From Leucogyrophana mollusca (Eukaryota > Basidiomycota > Agaricomycetes > Boletales), in assembly GCA_021014945.1 (NCBI GenBank), contig MU266343.1, forward strand, positions 62,001-126,000: 64,000 bases of DNA, read 5' to 3'. This document shows, piece by piece, positions 12,406 to 25,200 of the stretch. Under the pieces are notes generated by a model that was not told where the DNA came from, did not search any database, and worked only from the letters and a program-made list of their open reading frames with translations. Position numbers and translations under genes: made by a program. The first letter of the stretch is position 1. The number at the start of each line of letters is the position of its first letter.

Positions 12406-14270
12406 TTAGACGTGATGCTCCTGGATCAACGTGTTTGCACCCTTGTTTCCTGTGCTCATCTCCGTTATCTCGGATTCATCCTGGATTTGAGTCGACGCCC
12501 GGATTGGGTCAGAGAGGGGTACGTTATGAAGGTGACGGAGGTACCTGGTAGTGACTGAGTTCCACAGTTTTATGCACCATAATCCTCTGGTCCCTCGACC
12601 CAGAATTAGCGAAACTGAGGGAGGAGGTCGTGAAAATGTTATCTCCCTCTTCCCGGAGGCAACGTCGTGCGTTGAGCCTACATATTCAACATCAGTGATC
12701 GCACGAGAAGGTACCCAGTGAATTCGCACATGGCCACTGTAGGGACGAGTAGCGATTAGACGAGACCAGCACGACAAAGAGCGCGGAAGGCTCCTACCCA
12801 TAGTAATCACATAAAGCTTGCTCGATATGAAATGCAAAGGCACCCTGGACAACCATCAAAACCATATCACGAAGTCGAAGTCGAACAAGAAACCCACCAA
12901 TACAATTGGTCAGGGCGTATAAAATAGATGATCAAGAACAAGATTTGGGTGACGGTAACGAGGAGGCCCCGGCTGACGACGTACAGGAGTAGTTTCTGCA
13001 GCATGGTATCGGTGCTGGAGAAGTGTGAGTGCGCTGGGTAGTGGACCGATATTAATGCAGACCGTTTGAATCCTCTCTTGGCACTCGACAGAGTCCAGGT
13101 CAAGACGACCGTGATGACAATATCTGCAATTGCTGCACAGCCCCCATTGATGCCAAATAGAATCTGGAGTTGGTTTCGCCATCATAGAAGGCCGCCGAGA
13201 GTTAGATATCTCGCACCTTGTTCTTTCTGGTCGCTAGAAACGAAACCTCATCATGGTGGAAGAAAAGGCCAGCCCCCGCTGATGTAGAAGCCCTCAGTGA
13301 CACTTCTTCCACACAGAAACGGGGCTACTCACATACGCCGGCAACTAGCAAGTCGCATCACTAAGTTCAGATACACCAGGGAAAATGGCGAGGGAATTTC
13401 ATAGCTTACTGACGGCTCCCGTGCCAAAGAATACGATGATGGCAGACAGCCATACACTCTGCTTCTTGACTGTTGGCGAATCGCATCAACAGGACGACAG
13501 AGTGAGTACAAAAGAAACAGCGCACATAAGTAGATACGGCTCGCAAAGAAGAGCTGGACACTGCGGCGGCTTCAAATGACAGAAGAAAACGGAGGAGGGA
13601 TGACAAACCAGTATACAGTGATGACAGTAAGTATAAATTCCAAAGTAACCGGTCTGGTAGAAAATGGGTCAGCCATACCGCTGTGATTATTTTATGTGTG
13701 GCACATCAGTACCTTGTAATTACGGTCAACGCGGGCAGCCAGCCAAAATTCTCGATCTTCGCTACTGAGTATCGGGAATCATAGTATGCCTCGGACAGTA
13801 CGCACCAGACAAAAGTGCATCACTTTTAAGTCGAGACTTGTTGTGACGAGATCAGCGAGTCTAAATCATCAGTTGTGAGCGGAATCGATATTGTGAACAT
13901 TTTCTGGGCTTACACCATGATCCCCACCTGCCCACGTAGTTTGTGTACCCTGTGTTCAGCGAGTAAATGTAAGTGCAGTATACCACGCTTACAAAGGAAC
14001 GGAGGCCCCAATGATCTTTATCGCAACTATTCAAGTACACCCAACCTTGCACGATTGAAATCCCAGATAATCTGAAAAACAATTGAGCCAGCGGTTACTG
14101 ACATTGCCGGCAATCCATACATCGTAGCCATCATAAATCCTACGACGGTGTAAAAGTTAGACAAGGACGTCGGTGGGACGCAGGCGGCGGCACTGACCGT
14201 AGTATAATCCATCGAATCCAGCTGAAACGTTGATGCTAACCGTACCAACCGGGGCTAGTGGAGCTTCCAT
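12406..14270 (-). CDS. DUF6534-type multi-pass membrane protein (copy A)
   Basis: A member of a large basidiomycete family of predicted seven-helix membrane proteins of unknown function. The start MEAPLAPVGTVSINV is at 14270. Recognisable exons include GISIVQGWVYLNS (about 14030-13970), GGCAAIADIVITVVLTWTL with KRGFKR (about 13150-13070), then TDTMLQKLLLYVVSRGLL and VTVTQILFLIIYFIRP (about 13020-12910). Next come VPLHFISSKLYVITM (about 12850-12800) and a Ser-rich cytoplasmic tail. Joining through small introns gives MVAMLNARR and ends in TGNKGANTLIQEHHV at 12406. Intron borders in the first third are uncertain, including one of only about 31 nt. Same strand and architecture as the copy at 58453-60333. 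A transport or receptor role would be speculation. Confidence 0.75.
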
Positions 14271-15654
14271 TGCAGACCCGTCCGGAAACCAGAGAAATGA
14301 GATGGCGAGGAGTCCCCTGGAATAAAAGTGCAAGTGGTATTCTAAGACGATGCGAGCGACTCCCCCATTGATATATGTTCCACCTACGCATACACGCAAA
14401 AAAGGGTGGTTGTAATTCAAGTATTGTGCAAATGTGCATGTGGTCAAGCCAACGGAGATCTGTATTTCCAATGATAGGATATACTTAGCAAGGTGAAGAA
14501 ACGGCTGTCATGGGTTCGGTCGATTCAGAGTGGGTCAGTTTGCTACATAGGAGCAACAGGCAAGGTAACGCAAGTCTGAATGCACACTGAGCGTAAATGT
14601 GGGGCGTAAAGGACGACTGACCAAGGCGAAAACACGGAACTCGAGGCACGAGAGGTTAGGACCTGCATAAAGAGATACATATGGGCCGAGTCCCCAGGGT
14701 CACCAGCATCCTACAATTCTTTCCCGAGCAGCGTTTTTTTTTTACTTCGTTTATCCTGCGAGATGCCAAGGCCGATGATCATGGCTACAAACATATCCAT
14801 GTCATCGATTCGGAGGCGGACCCCAGCGTGTTAGCAATATTGGGCAATGTGTTTCGGATGATCACGAAGTCGCAATGGAGCCAGGAGAACAACGGAGTGG
14901 CAGATTTGAATTTCGGCTTTATTTCGGCTTCGTGATCGGTACTTGTAGTCCAGCGAGTATTGCGCTCAATGGTTGGGATGTGACGGTGACGATGAAGTGG
15001 TGAGACTCCAAAGAGCTGGAGCAATTACAGCGGTCAACGGCGACCGTCATCAGCTGTGCCATCCCAACATGAACGAGTACTGGGTGTCCAGATAGCATAG
15101 TAGGAGGTAGGAATCAAAATTAACCAGCTTCATAGTACCGCCTCGATCTGCGACCTTGAGCAGGTCCAACTACCCTCTCCAAGTCAATCCCAACGTTCTT
15201 CTACAAGTACTCACCCTGGTAAATGCGGTATGTTTCACCTTTGCAAGTATTAACAACCCACAGAGTAACCTGTTTGACACCGTTACCGTAGGCCCCCAGG
15301 CCTGCCGGGGCCCGTACTTCCCCTGACGTGTTCCCTCAGGGTGTACGTGACTTCATCTCCACTTTCCTCTCGATGGTTAGACTCTGCCGGTATGGCTAAT
15401 CCATCCATTGCGCTTAACTTTTGCTCTTTGAACGGCCAATGTTCCCTTTCATCTCTGCGCCCGCGCGAACAGGGGTAAACCTCTTGACGTCCTGTGTTGA
15501 TCGTACATGACGTTGTTGAATTTCAGGAGACACTACGTTATATATGCTCCTGGCTGCGGCGATCCAGTTAACAGACTCGACCTTTCGTATTGTCACCCAC
15601 TAGACCTACTGCTCGATACAGACGCCCCACCAGCGAACCAGCGGCCCCCTGACG
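14271..15654. other. Intergenic region between DUF6534 copy A and hydrolase 1
   Basis: About 1.4 kb between two diverging genes. Contains a short direct repeat of TTTCGGCTT near 14910-14930 and a GC-rich patch around 15290-15350. No open frame here has recognisable motifs. Confidence 0.45.
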
Positions 15655-17229
15655 ATGTATATTCGTCTTGCAATCCTTTGTCTTTTGAAGCTTGCGCCCC
15701 TCACTTCGTGCTGGGGAGAACCCGGAGGTAGCATAAGTGGGGCGGGTTACGATACTTCCCGCGTTGGTCCCTCGAACGCGGTGTGTACCAGGACGCTTTA
15801 CAACCTCAACATCACCAGCACCAATACCGTGTTCAAGAAACGTGGATATCAATGCTAACGAGGTGCGCGTTGAGTCTTGCTCCTGGATGCCGATGTTGAA
15901 GTCTGTGCTACTTAGACGTACCTCACGAAGCTTTTCCAAGATTTCATCTCCTCCTATCCATATTCCTCCAATTTCAGCGATCAGTACGAGGATGGGACGC
16001 AGGTTATATCAGACGTATATTCTATCTCCGGAACGCTTTGTGTCCCGAAGACAGGCGAAAAAGACCCGGGAAACGTACAATATCTCATCCATGGCATTGG
16101 CTTTGATTCAAGGTATACCCTGTGCCCGTCCGATCTTCCCGGGAGCGACTGATATCACCCGCGCAGCTACTGGGACTTTGTTGTAGGCTCTGACGAGCAG
16201 TATAGCTACGCATATGCATCCGCGGCGGCTGGTATCGCCACTTTTCGCTACGACCGCCTTGGGAATGGGCTTTCCGAGAAACCCAAAGACGCATACAACG
16301 TCGTTCAACAGTCCACCGAAGTGGCCATCGCCATCAAGTTTGCGGAGATGTTGCGAGATGGTTCAATTGGCAAGTATAAAAAGATCGTTGGGGTTGGGCA
16401 CAGTTATGGCTCGGTCCAGTCGCAAGCTGTCACAGCTATGGCCCCCGACGCTTTGGACGGGGTCATTTTGACGGGATACAGTGCGAATACGTACGTCGAG
16501 TGTTCCTAGTTTTCCATCTCTGACCCAGAGTGCTTAGGGGGAGAGTTTTGCTCAATATAGGACTACTTTGCCCTATTATCTCGCCTCTGCTGCACCATCC
16601 ACTGCGACTCTCGTCTTTCCGGGCAGGTTCTCGCCGTCCGATCTGCCCAACGCCTACCTGGCGACTCTCTCAGTGCGTTCCCTCTTCTACATACCTCCCC
16701 ACTCTTCTGACTCCACAACCTTTGCAGCCGTGGACCAACCAAATTAACTTCTTTTACTTCCCATACTACTCACAAGCTGCCAACGATCGTGCACGCATGA
16801 CAGAACAGCCTGTCACACAGGGCGTGCTCTTTACAATCGGGACCAACACCAAGCCCGCGACGGATTTCAAGGGGCCTGTCCGTGTGGTGTGTTTTCCCCT
16901 GATTCTTTGATGCGCGTGCTCACGCTCGATATCCCAGGTGACTGGGGATAAAGACTGGATCTTCTGTCTGAACGACTGCTATGCGGTTCCTGTCGGCAGC
17001 TCTGAGAGGAACATTCCGGAGTTCGTGAAACAACTCTATCCGGCTGCAAGCGCCTTTGATACGTATATCCCGGCCAATACTGGGTCAGTGCTGATTGATC
17101 TGTCTCATGTGTGAATGTCAATTGGTGTTGATTGATGGTTTTTGCAGGCATGCGCTCAATCAGCATTACTCCGCTCCAGAGACGTATCAGAATATGATCC
17201 AGTTTGCGGAGAACGTTTTTCAGGCGTGA
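15655..17229 (+). CDS. Secreted alpha/beta-hydrolase, copy 1, with apparent frameshift
   Basis: Fungal extracellular alpha/beta-hydrolase-fold protein of unknown substrate. N-terminal hydrophobic signal MYIRLAILCLLKLAP, then VGPSNAVCTRTLYNL, YSISGTLCVPKTGEKD, YLIHGIGFDSSYWDF, FRYDRLGNGLSEKP, the nucleophile elbow GHSYGS (Gly-x-Ser-x-Gly), ANTGHALNQHYSAPE with the likely catalytic His, and the C-terminal ENVFQA before the TGA at 17227. Introns are short; one donor is at 16497. At about 15835-15841 the exon reads AAGAAACGTGG: the upstream frame (NTVFK) hits a stop, while the conserved continuation NVDINANE lies one base out. A paralogue at 18966-20535 has no such shift. This is either a sequencing error or an early pseudogene. 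Skipping the segment by an upstream donor would keep the frame but delete about 11 residues. Confidence 0.82.
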
Positions 17230-17434
17230 AAGGGTGTGCGTGTGTCAGTTCGGACGTCGTACCACTATTTCGCCTTCGCATTCCGCTTCCAGCGTTTGTT
17301 TATGTATTTTCGGACAATCTTTGTTTCCATCATGCGCATCATGACATTTCATACATTCCTCGGCGTTGAAGCTTAGCAACAACACGTTATACAAATTGCA
17401 TATAACATACATGTGACCCTGTCATGCTCGAATT

Positions 17435-18646
17435 TCATAGTCGGGCCTTCTCCTTCTCCATAGTCTCTTGTTCCCGCACTCGTCGCGCCCATAAAGCCCT
17501 ACCAGCGCGACTCGTATTTTGCCGCCCGAGCACTTCGGAGATCCACCATCCCACTTCTGCGACTTTCCCCAAGTCGATGTGTCGAACGTCGTACTCGGAC
17601 CCTTGCAGTGCATAAAGAACGTCCTCTGTTGCGACATTGCCGGTCGCTCCGGGGGAATAGGGGCACCCCCCAAGCCCGCCAACGGACGCGTCAATCGTGC
17701 GGATCCCGTGTCGCAGAGAAGCCAGAACATTTGCGACGCCGGTTCCATACGTGTCATGGAACTGTGAGACCCCGCATCGAGCGCCCATCAGCCTCCACCG
17801 CCATGACTCCTAGAAGTAGCACGTACATGACCAGCCAGTTTCTCCACCGGCACGCTCTTCTTCACCTCTTCGATCATTTCCCCCACAGTTGCAGGCGTGC
17901 CAGTTCCAACTGTGTCCCCAAGACTCACCTCGTAGCACCCTATATTGACAAGCTCACTGGTGACTTCTCTCACGCGGACGGGGTCTACTTTCCCGGAGTA
18001 GGGGCAGGTGACGGCGACACTGACGTATCCACGCACGCGTAAGCCATTAGCTGTGGCGGCAGAAGCTACAGGCGCTAGTCGTTCGAGGGAGGCAGCGACG
18101 GTGGTGTTGGTGTTGGCGAGTGCGAAGGCGTCGGTAGCAGCTGTGAAGATGGCGACCTCGGAAATTGGGGGCGGGGGAGGAGCGGATGAGTCTGGGGAGT
18201 GCGTAGGGAGGAGGGCGAGGAGGCCGTCGAGACCTTTGGAGTTGGGGACAAGCACAGAGTACTGGACGTTGGGCAGACGCTGGATTATGGAAATGACTTC
18301 CGCGGTACCAGCCATCTAAACATATCTTATTTTAGCACTTGGAGGAGGCGCGAGGGATACTGAATCGATATGTGGGATTGCGTACCTGCGGGACCCATTT
18401 CGGACTGACGAAGCTCCCTGCCTCGATGTTCCGGAGACCGGTCTGAGCGAGGCGGTTGATGAGTTCGGCTTTCACAGATACTGGTATCACCCCCTTCTCG
18501 TTTTGCAGCCCATCTCGTGGGCCAACTTCGACGATGGTGATGGGCTCGGAGTGGGAGGTTGCGTAGTACCTCTGACGCTGCGAGAGCAGGCAAAGTCGTG
18601 GTTGGCGCGGAAGCGCTGTCCGTAACGCTCGGACTACGCTGGACAT
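17435..18646 (-). CDS. HMGCL: Hydroxymethylglutaryl-CoA lyase
   Basis: Cleaves HMG-CoA to acetyl-CoA and acetoacetate in leucine breakdown and ketone-body formation. The start is at 18646. The N-terminus (MSSVVRALRTALPRQPR) is basic and looks like a mitochondrial presequence. Then come VEVGPRDGLQNEKG (metal and substrate site), EAGSFVSPKWVPQ, SVLVPNSKGLDGL, SLGDTVGTGTP, HFHDTYGTG (metal ligands) and the family signature GGLGGCPYSPGATGN with the catalytic Cys. Introns at about 18390-18316 and 17830-17765 preserve the frame. The protein ends in Ala-Arg-Leu, which fits the peroxisomal PTS1 pattern, as human HMGCL ends in Cys-Lys-Leu. It lies between two inverted alpha/beta-hydrolase paralogues and is convergent with copy 1 (205 bp). 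Confidence 0.94.
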
Positions 18647-18965
18647 CTATCAACGAAACTGGATCACGCAGTACCAGGGCGCTGAGGCAACTCTGATGGT
18701 CGCTGTGGGCACGTACTGGTAGGGTCTGAAGGCGCTGAAACGAAACCCCACAGGACGTGATTCAAAGCGTGTCGTTCTACCGAGGATTAGCCGTGCGCAT
18801 GTCTACTATGTACATACGACAATTAGTAGGCACTGTTCTCCTTCCAAGTGTCTGACTACAGGATATCACTGTCAGCCTGCACACTGGCGTAAGAGTCGTA
18901 GTCTTGAAATTCTCGATGATATCATAATGTTCATATCTTTTCAAGCTTCTAAGTTCCAACTGCTA
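18647..18965. other. Spacer upstream of HMG-CoA lyase
   Basis: About 320 bp between the HMGCL start and the 3' end of hydrolase copy 2, both on the minus strand. It must hold the HMGCL promoter and the hydrolase 2 terminator. AT-rich sequence at 18890-18970 fits a terminator. No gene seen. Confidence 0.45.
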
Positions 18966-20535
18966 TTATAGTGCTGTGAAAACAGTCTCAGCGAACTGGA
19001 TCATATTCTGGAACGTCTCCGGAGCCGAGTAGTGCAGGTTGATTATGTGTCTGTAAATGTGAAACTCAGAAGTGGGAGTGGAAAGCAAACGAGATGTCAT
19101 ACCCAGTATTGGCCGGAATGTATGTGTCGAAATAACTTGCAGCGGGGTACAACTCCTGGACATATGCTGGGATGTTCGGCTCCGTGCTGTTCGGGGGAAC
19201 AGCAAAGCAGTTGGAATAGCAGAAGATCCAGTCATTAGCACCAGTGATCTGTTCGTTGACATGCACCGCATCAGTGTACGCTGTCGTCGTGTTGAGTCAT
19301 TTAGAACGCACTACGCGAACAGCACCCTTGAACTCCGGTGCGGCTGTGATGTTGTTTGCTATAGTGAACAGCACGCCCTGCGTCACGGGTTGTTCTGTTG
19401 CCCGTGCGTAGTCGGCGATGGACTGAGAATAGCCAGGGAAATACCAATAGTTAAGTTGGCTCGTCCATATCTGTCCTCGACGTTAGTTTCCCTCGACCGT
19501 CGACGTATTGGACTGGGAGCATACAGATTCAGTAACCAAGTAGGCATTAGTGAGCTCGGCCGGGGAGAAGCGAGTGGGGAAAACAAGGGACGCTGTAGTG
19601 TATGCAGTCGAGCTCCACCAAAGCGGAAGGGCGGTTCTGTTGGCAATACATCGATGTTCAACATCAGCACTGTTGATGGAAATGTGGTTGACGCTGAGAA
19701 GAGTTTCAACACATACGCGTTCGCACTATATGCCGTTAGAACTACCCCGTCTACCGCGGTTGGAGCCAAAGTCGTCAAGGCCTGTGATTGTATAGAACCG
19801 TAGCTGTGTCCCACCAGAACGATCTTTGAGTATGCTTTTGTCCCTATCTCCCCACTACGTAGCATCTCGGCGAATTTGATCGCGATAGCAACATCGGTGG
19901 GCTTTTGCACAACGTTGTATGCGTCTGGAGGTGCCTCGGAGAGTCCTGTGCCAAGGCGATCGTACCGGAAGGTGGCGATGCCTGCAGCAGCAGAGGCGTA
20001 AACGTAGCTATAGGTCTCGTCGTCACCAACGGCGAAATCCCAGTAACTGGAGGCAGAGTGTTAGCAAAAAAAAACAAAAAGAGGCCGATGCGAAATGATA
20101 CGTACCTCGAGTCATAGCCGATGCCATGGATGAGATATTGGACGTTGCTCGCGTTCTTTTCACCTGTCAACGGGACGCAGAGTGTACCAGATATGCCGTA
20201 CGTTCCAGTGACCTCCATGATACCCGCCTCATATTCGTCACTGAAGTTGGACGCGTAGGGAAATGATCCGACGTATTCTTGGTTGAGCTTTGTCAGGTAA
20301 GTCTGTTCAAAAACCAACAAAGGGTACGATGAAGGTGGAAGACAATGTGACGAAGAAATACGTACCATGTTTGCATCGCTCTGGACATTCTGAAACATGT
20401 AGTTGTAGCTCGAGATGTCGAGATCGTAGATCTTCTGGGTGCAGATGGCGTTCGAGGGACCGACGCGCGACGTTGCGATAGCCGCGACAAACGTTGCAAT
20501 CCACGCGGCGCTGGTAAGATACAGCAAGGAGTGCA
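18966..20535 (-). CDS. Secreted alpha/beta-hydrolase, copy 2
   Basis: Paralogue of the hydrolase at 15655-17229, intact as far as I can read it. Signal peptide MHSLLYLTSAAWIATFVAA, then SRVGPSNAICTQK, TYLTKLNQEYVGSFPYASNF, GISGTLCVPLTGEKN, YLIHGIGYDSSYWDF, FRYDRLGTGLSEAP, the nucleophile elbow GHSYGS, TEQPVTQGVLFTIANN, VTGANDWIFCYSNCFAVP and ANTGH, then HYSAPETFQNM and QFAETVFTAL before the stop at 18966. At least six short introns, for example the one ending just before SSYWDF at about 20050. Several Cys residues suggest disulfides, consistent with secretion. Reaction and substrate are unknown. Confidence 0.86.
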
Positions 20536-22232
20536 TTTTTTCGCTGCAAGCTAGAAGGTGAGTTAACTCGGAGGGCGGAGGGGAACGAGGACTGCAAGCG
20601 CAGGTATTAATATTTTTCAGAATTAGGACTGGGAAAATGGGATTACGCACCTCGCCTCCGAAGGAAGAACCGCACTTGACGATGCAAATACCCAACCATC
20701 CATGTGGTGAGCGGAATATCCTGAGAATTCGGAGGATCGGGCACAATCGGCAGAGCTGGTATATCGATGATACCCCGATGGCAACCTCGCCGTCGCCCAC
20801 AGTTCAATAATATGCGCACTTCAATACGCGGGTGTCGACCTGTCCCGCAGCTTTGTAGAGCGAGTCGTCGATCACATGCCTTGCTCTCCGAGGAGAAATC
20901 ATGGCCTCGTGTTCGCTAGCGTACAATGACGATTGGTGTTCGTAAGTCCATCGGTTGGAAGAGTGCGCTTGTGGCGAAGATGTATTTCCTTGACTTCTCC
21001 TGTTGTTGGTTGGGCCAGGTGACGTGCCAGTGCTAGTGACGGCCCATACTTATAGCAATAGCGGTCCTGAATGACCCGAACCGACGAAGTGAAGCGGTCA
21101 GATCTCACGACGATGCTACTTGCAAGGATCGAAGGATACTAAAAAAAACTCACCACCCGTGATGGTGTCGACTTGGTGTCCTTCAGTGGAGGTATTTTGG
21201 TTGCTGGAGAGTAGGGTGCGTGGGATGTCGCGACCCTATTGGACAGAATCCACATTCTCACACAAATCGAAGTGGTGTCTGGTCAGGCGGGCCCTCAAAC
21301 ATTTGACGCAAGGCTTGCCCTGAGTTTTCAGCCTAGCTCACGCTGATGTCGCTCAGGCAAAAAGGCGAATTTTGTTATTAGCGGGGGGACATTGACAGGT
21401 CGCCGGTCCTCTGTCTTGTTATCGTTGCTGTGTTTCCTTTTAGTGAGATCCGTACATGGCGCTGGGGCCCAAGCCAGCTTTGTACTGTACTCCGCCGCTC
21501 ATGCCCACTTTGAAGACGGACATAGTCGTGGTCACCAGTCATCCGTTAGTAGTGGAAAGGGCACTGCGAGATTCAATTGGGAATTTGACGACCGACACTG
21601 CATTGTGAAGCTTTAAGATACTATCGCCATTGAGTTGGCGGAACTACCGGTTCAACGATTATTGTGCTGCAGGGTTTGGAAGTTGCCTGCGTCGTCGCGG
21701 TAAGGTTGGAAAGACGCTTCCGGTCCTTCCCGACGGCACCTCCTCAGCCACAACAGGTTCCAAGGCAACACGTTTTGCTTCAACTTCAAGTTCCGCGGCC
21801 GTTTATCCTTGCTTACACGGTCTTTGGTAAGCACAGTCAGCATGATTACGCCACGGAGTTCCCGGGATGTGCCATTGTAGTGCCCGATAGCCTTTTTCCC
21901 TTGCGGCTCGGGGTATGTCCTGGTGTATTCTGTAGGACAACGTCATATAAACCAGCACAAACCCCGAACGATCGCCATATCACATGCCATGGCTCTTTCC
22001 ATGATACGATTTCGTGCGAAAGCTGGCATCGGCTTGCTGCCGTGTACACGAATGCGTTGGTTATCGTATCATATCCTGTGTTACCGGCCATCAATGCGAC
22101 GTCGCACGGACGGGGTATTTGGATAGGGTGCTGCGGTGCAAGGCAGAGGAGTATCCTCTATAATTACCTGGTTGCATCCCCAGATCATTCCAGTCCCTCC
22201 TTTGACGTTTGTCTTTAGCACCTTTTCCGAGC
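20536..22232. other. Divergent promoter region, hydrolase 2 and PDR transporter
   Basis: About 1.7 kb between two diverging start codons. Open frames are short and shift between strands without recognisable motifs. No tRNA, repeat or transposon end seen. Confidence 0.45.
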
Positions 22233-25200
22233 ATGCTTCCGGATCCCCTAGGTGTAGACACAGGCAAATCTACTCCTCCTGATGAGCCCGCACAGCACCG
22301 CATGCCCCCCACTCAAGATGACCGGGCGTCAGCCACACACGTGCCATTTGACCACTTCGATGCCGTCGGTGTAGCGCAGTTGCACCGTACTCTAACATCG
22401 CAGTCCCAGGCGAGCAACGGGACCAACGCAAAGATCAATTTGACCCCCCCAGAACCGAATGATCGTTTCGGGGATTCGCGGAGCTCGGTGTCCACTGCGT
22501 ACAACGAAGACAGCTTCGACTTCGAACACGTCCTCAAGGACGCCGTTAGACGGTGAGCACGTTCTCAGTTTCCGGATACATCCTATGTTGAATATTACTG
22601 GTTTTTATTTAGGCGCGGTGAAGAGGGCATCAACGCACGTGAACTTGGAGTCATGTTCCAGGACCTTCGCGTGGTCGGAATTGGTGCTCGGGCGTCCTTT
22701 CAACCCACAATTGGATCACTTTTCAATCCCGCCGCTATATTGAAGAATATAAGTGCCATGCGCCACCCGCCCGTGCGTAATATTCTCGAGGGTTTCGAGG
22801 GTATCGTTACACCAGGAGAGATGTTGCGTAAGTCGCTGCTCAATTTCCCTGCGTTGCTTCATTAACACGTTTTGTTTTGCAAAGTTGTCCTGGGACGTCC
22901 AGGATCGGGGTGCAGTACTTTTTTGAAGACCATCGCCAATCAGCGCGGAGAGTATCATGCCGTAGAAGGCGAAGTCTGTTACGACTCTTTCACACCCAAA
23001 GACATTGAGCAACGTTACCGCGGAGATGTGACTTACTGCCCCGAGGATGATATTCATTTCCCTACGCTCACCGTTGAAGAAACCCTTTCGTTCGCCATCA
23101 AGACCCGCACGCCGCAGAGCCGATTCTCAAACACGTCTAGGCAGCAATTTAACGCCCACGTTGTGGACGTTCTGACGCGCATCTTTGGGCTGCGACACGC
23201 AAAGGGAACCGTTGTCGGCAATGCGGCGGTGCGCGGCGTCTCTGGCGGCGAGAAGAAAAGAGTGAGTATCGCAGAGGCACTGGGATCCAGGAGCCTTATC
23301 GGCACTTGGGATAAGTAAGTGTCATCTCTTTATGTACGAGCTCTCCCTTTGCTCACGGATATCAGTTCTACCCGTGGTTTAGATGCTTCGACAGCGCTCG
23401 AGTTTGTACGAGCGCTTCGCATTGCCACAGACATCGCCCGCGTAACCACTCTTGTCTCAATATACCAAGCTGGAGAGCAGCTGTATGAGCTATTCGACAA
23501 GGTGTGCGTTATTTCCGAAGGCAGAATGGTGTACTACGGGTCCGCACAACAAGCAAAGGAGTACTTCATTGAAATGGGGTACCAACCGCAGAATCGGCAG
23601 ACAACGGCCGACTTCCTTGTATCTGGTCCGTTTTCTTTTTCGTTGTATTGTTTTCATTCGCCTCAACCTTGCATTTTGCAGTGACGGATCCTAATGGACG
23701 TCAGGTTCGCCCAGGATACGAATCAACCGTTCCACGTACCGCCGCACAAATGGCCGCGTACTTCAAATCCTCGCGTCTTGGGTCCATCAATCGACAATCC
23801 ATCGACGATTATCGTGCGCTCTACGTTAACAAACCTGACAGGAAGGTGGCGTACAAGCTAAGTGCAGCTGGAGAACACGCTCGGCACGCACCAGCTGGGA
23901 GTGCGTACACTATCTCAGTCCCCATGCAAGTGAGGGCGGTAATGCGAAGGAGGGTACAAATTATTAAGGGGGACATGACTGCACAGGCGGTGCAATTGGG
24001 GTATGTGCTTCAATGTGCTATTCGGCAAGGTGTCTGACCTGTAGGGATTGAAGGGCGCAGATTTTTCAAGCTATCATCATGGGCACGGTGTTCCTCAAAT
24101 TACCCGACGCAACGTCGGCGTACTTCTCGAGGGGAGGCATCCTCTTCTTGTAAGTAATTCTATTTCCCCGTTTTGTTTAATCTTATCTTTTGTATATAGT
24201 GCACTTTTCTTTGGAGCCCTTTCCTCTATGGCCGAAATCCCGGCGTTGTTTGCACAACGACCGATCGTCTTGAGACATCAGAAGGCAGCGATGTACTACC
24301 CCTTCATCGAGGCTCTTGCACACACAGTAGTTGATATCCCCATCACTTTCATCACGCAACTCGTCTTCACTGTTATCCTTTATCTCCTTGTGGACTTGCA
24401 ACGGACGGCAGCGCAGTTCTTGTACGTCCTTGCTTCTTTTTATATCCGCTGGGTTGAGCATTAACTCTCATTAAAGCACGTTCTACCTCATAGTATTTAC
24501 GATGACAACGACGATGAAGGCCTTCTTCCGCACTATTGCAGCCAGTTTTAAGACGGAGTCCGGCGCAGTGTCCCTCGCCGGTGTATCGGTCCTCCTTTTA
24601 TCCTTGTACACTGGATACACAATACCCCGCCAGAGTGTTCCCGGAGGCCTACGCTGGATTACGTATCTGAACGTAAGTTTCTCGTTTCTGCCCCGTCAAT
24701 TACTGGCTGATCGCGTTCTCGCACAGCCGCTGAGATATGGCTTCGAAGCTATTCTCGTGAACGAGTTCCATACCCTGAACGGCACATGTTCCACACTTGT
24801 CCCACAAGGGCCTGGCTATGAGAACGTCTCCCTCGCAAATCAGGTGTGCACCACGGTGGGCTCCCAGCCCGGCCTACCGACTGTCGACGGGAACGCGTTC
24901 GCGTATTTGTCGTATGATTACCAGTACAGTGATCTATGGAGGGTATGTCCTATTTGCTTTCAACGCGGCGGGGCTAATGTAGATGGGTTTGCAGAACTAC
25001 GGGATCATCTGTGTCTTTGGGGTTGGATTTTTGGCAATACTACTTTTCATGACAGAGATGAACACAGCGTCCGCATTCGATACTGCCGTCACGCTCTTTA
25101 AACAAGGCTCAAAGGCACCAACTCTCGACAACGAGGCGAACGACGAGGAGAAGGTGGCCACTGTTGATTCCAGTCTTCGTGCTGCAAATACGACGGCGGC

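Noticed and set aside
12406..12852. Truncation of DUF6534 copy A by a stop after VAMCEF
   Set aside because: A further intron (GTGCGA to ATGTAG) restores the frame into LNARR and a tail that matches copy B.
21841..21854. Cloning-vector remnant: CATGATTACGCCA resembles the lacZ region of pUC plasmids
   Set aside because: Only 13 bases match and the flanks do not continue into vector sequence on either side. Most likely coincidence.
22900..22930. Defective Walker A in the ABC transporter (Cys instead of Lys)
   Set aside because: A degenerate NBD1 Walker A is normal for PDR transporters.
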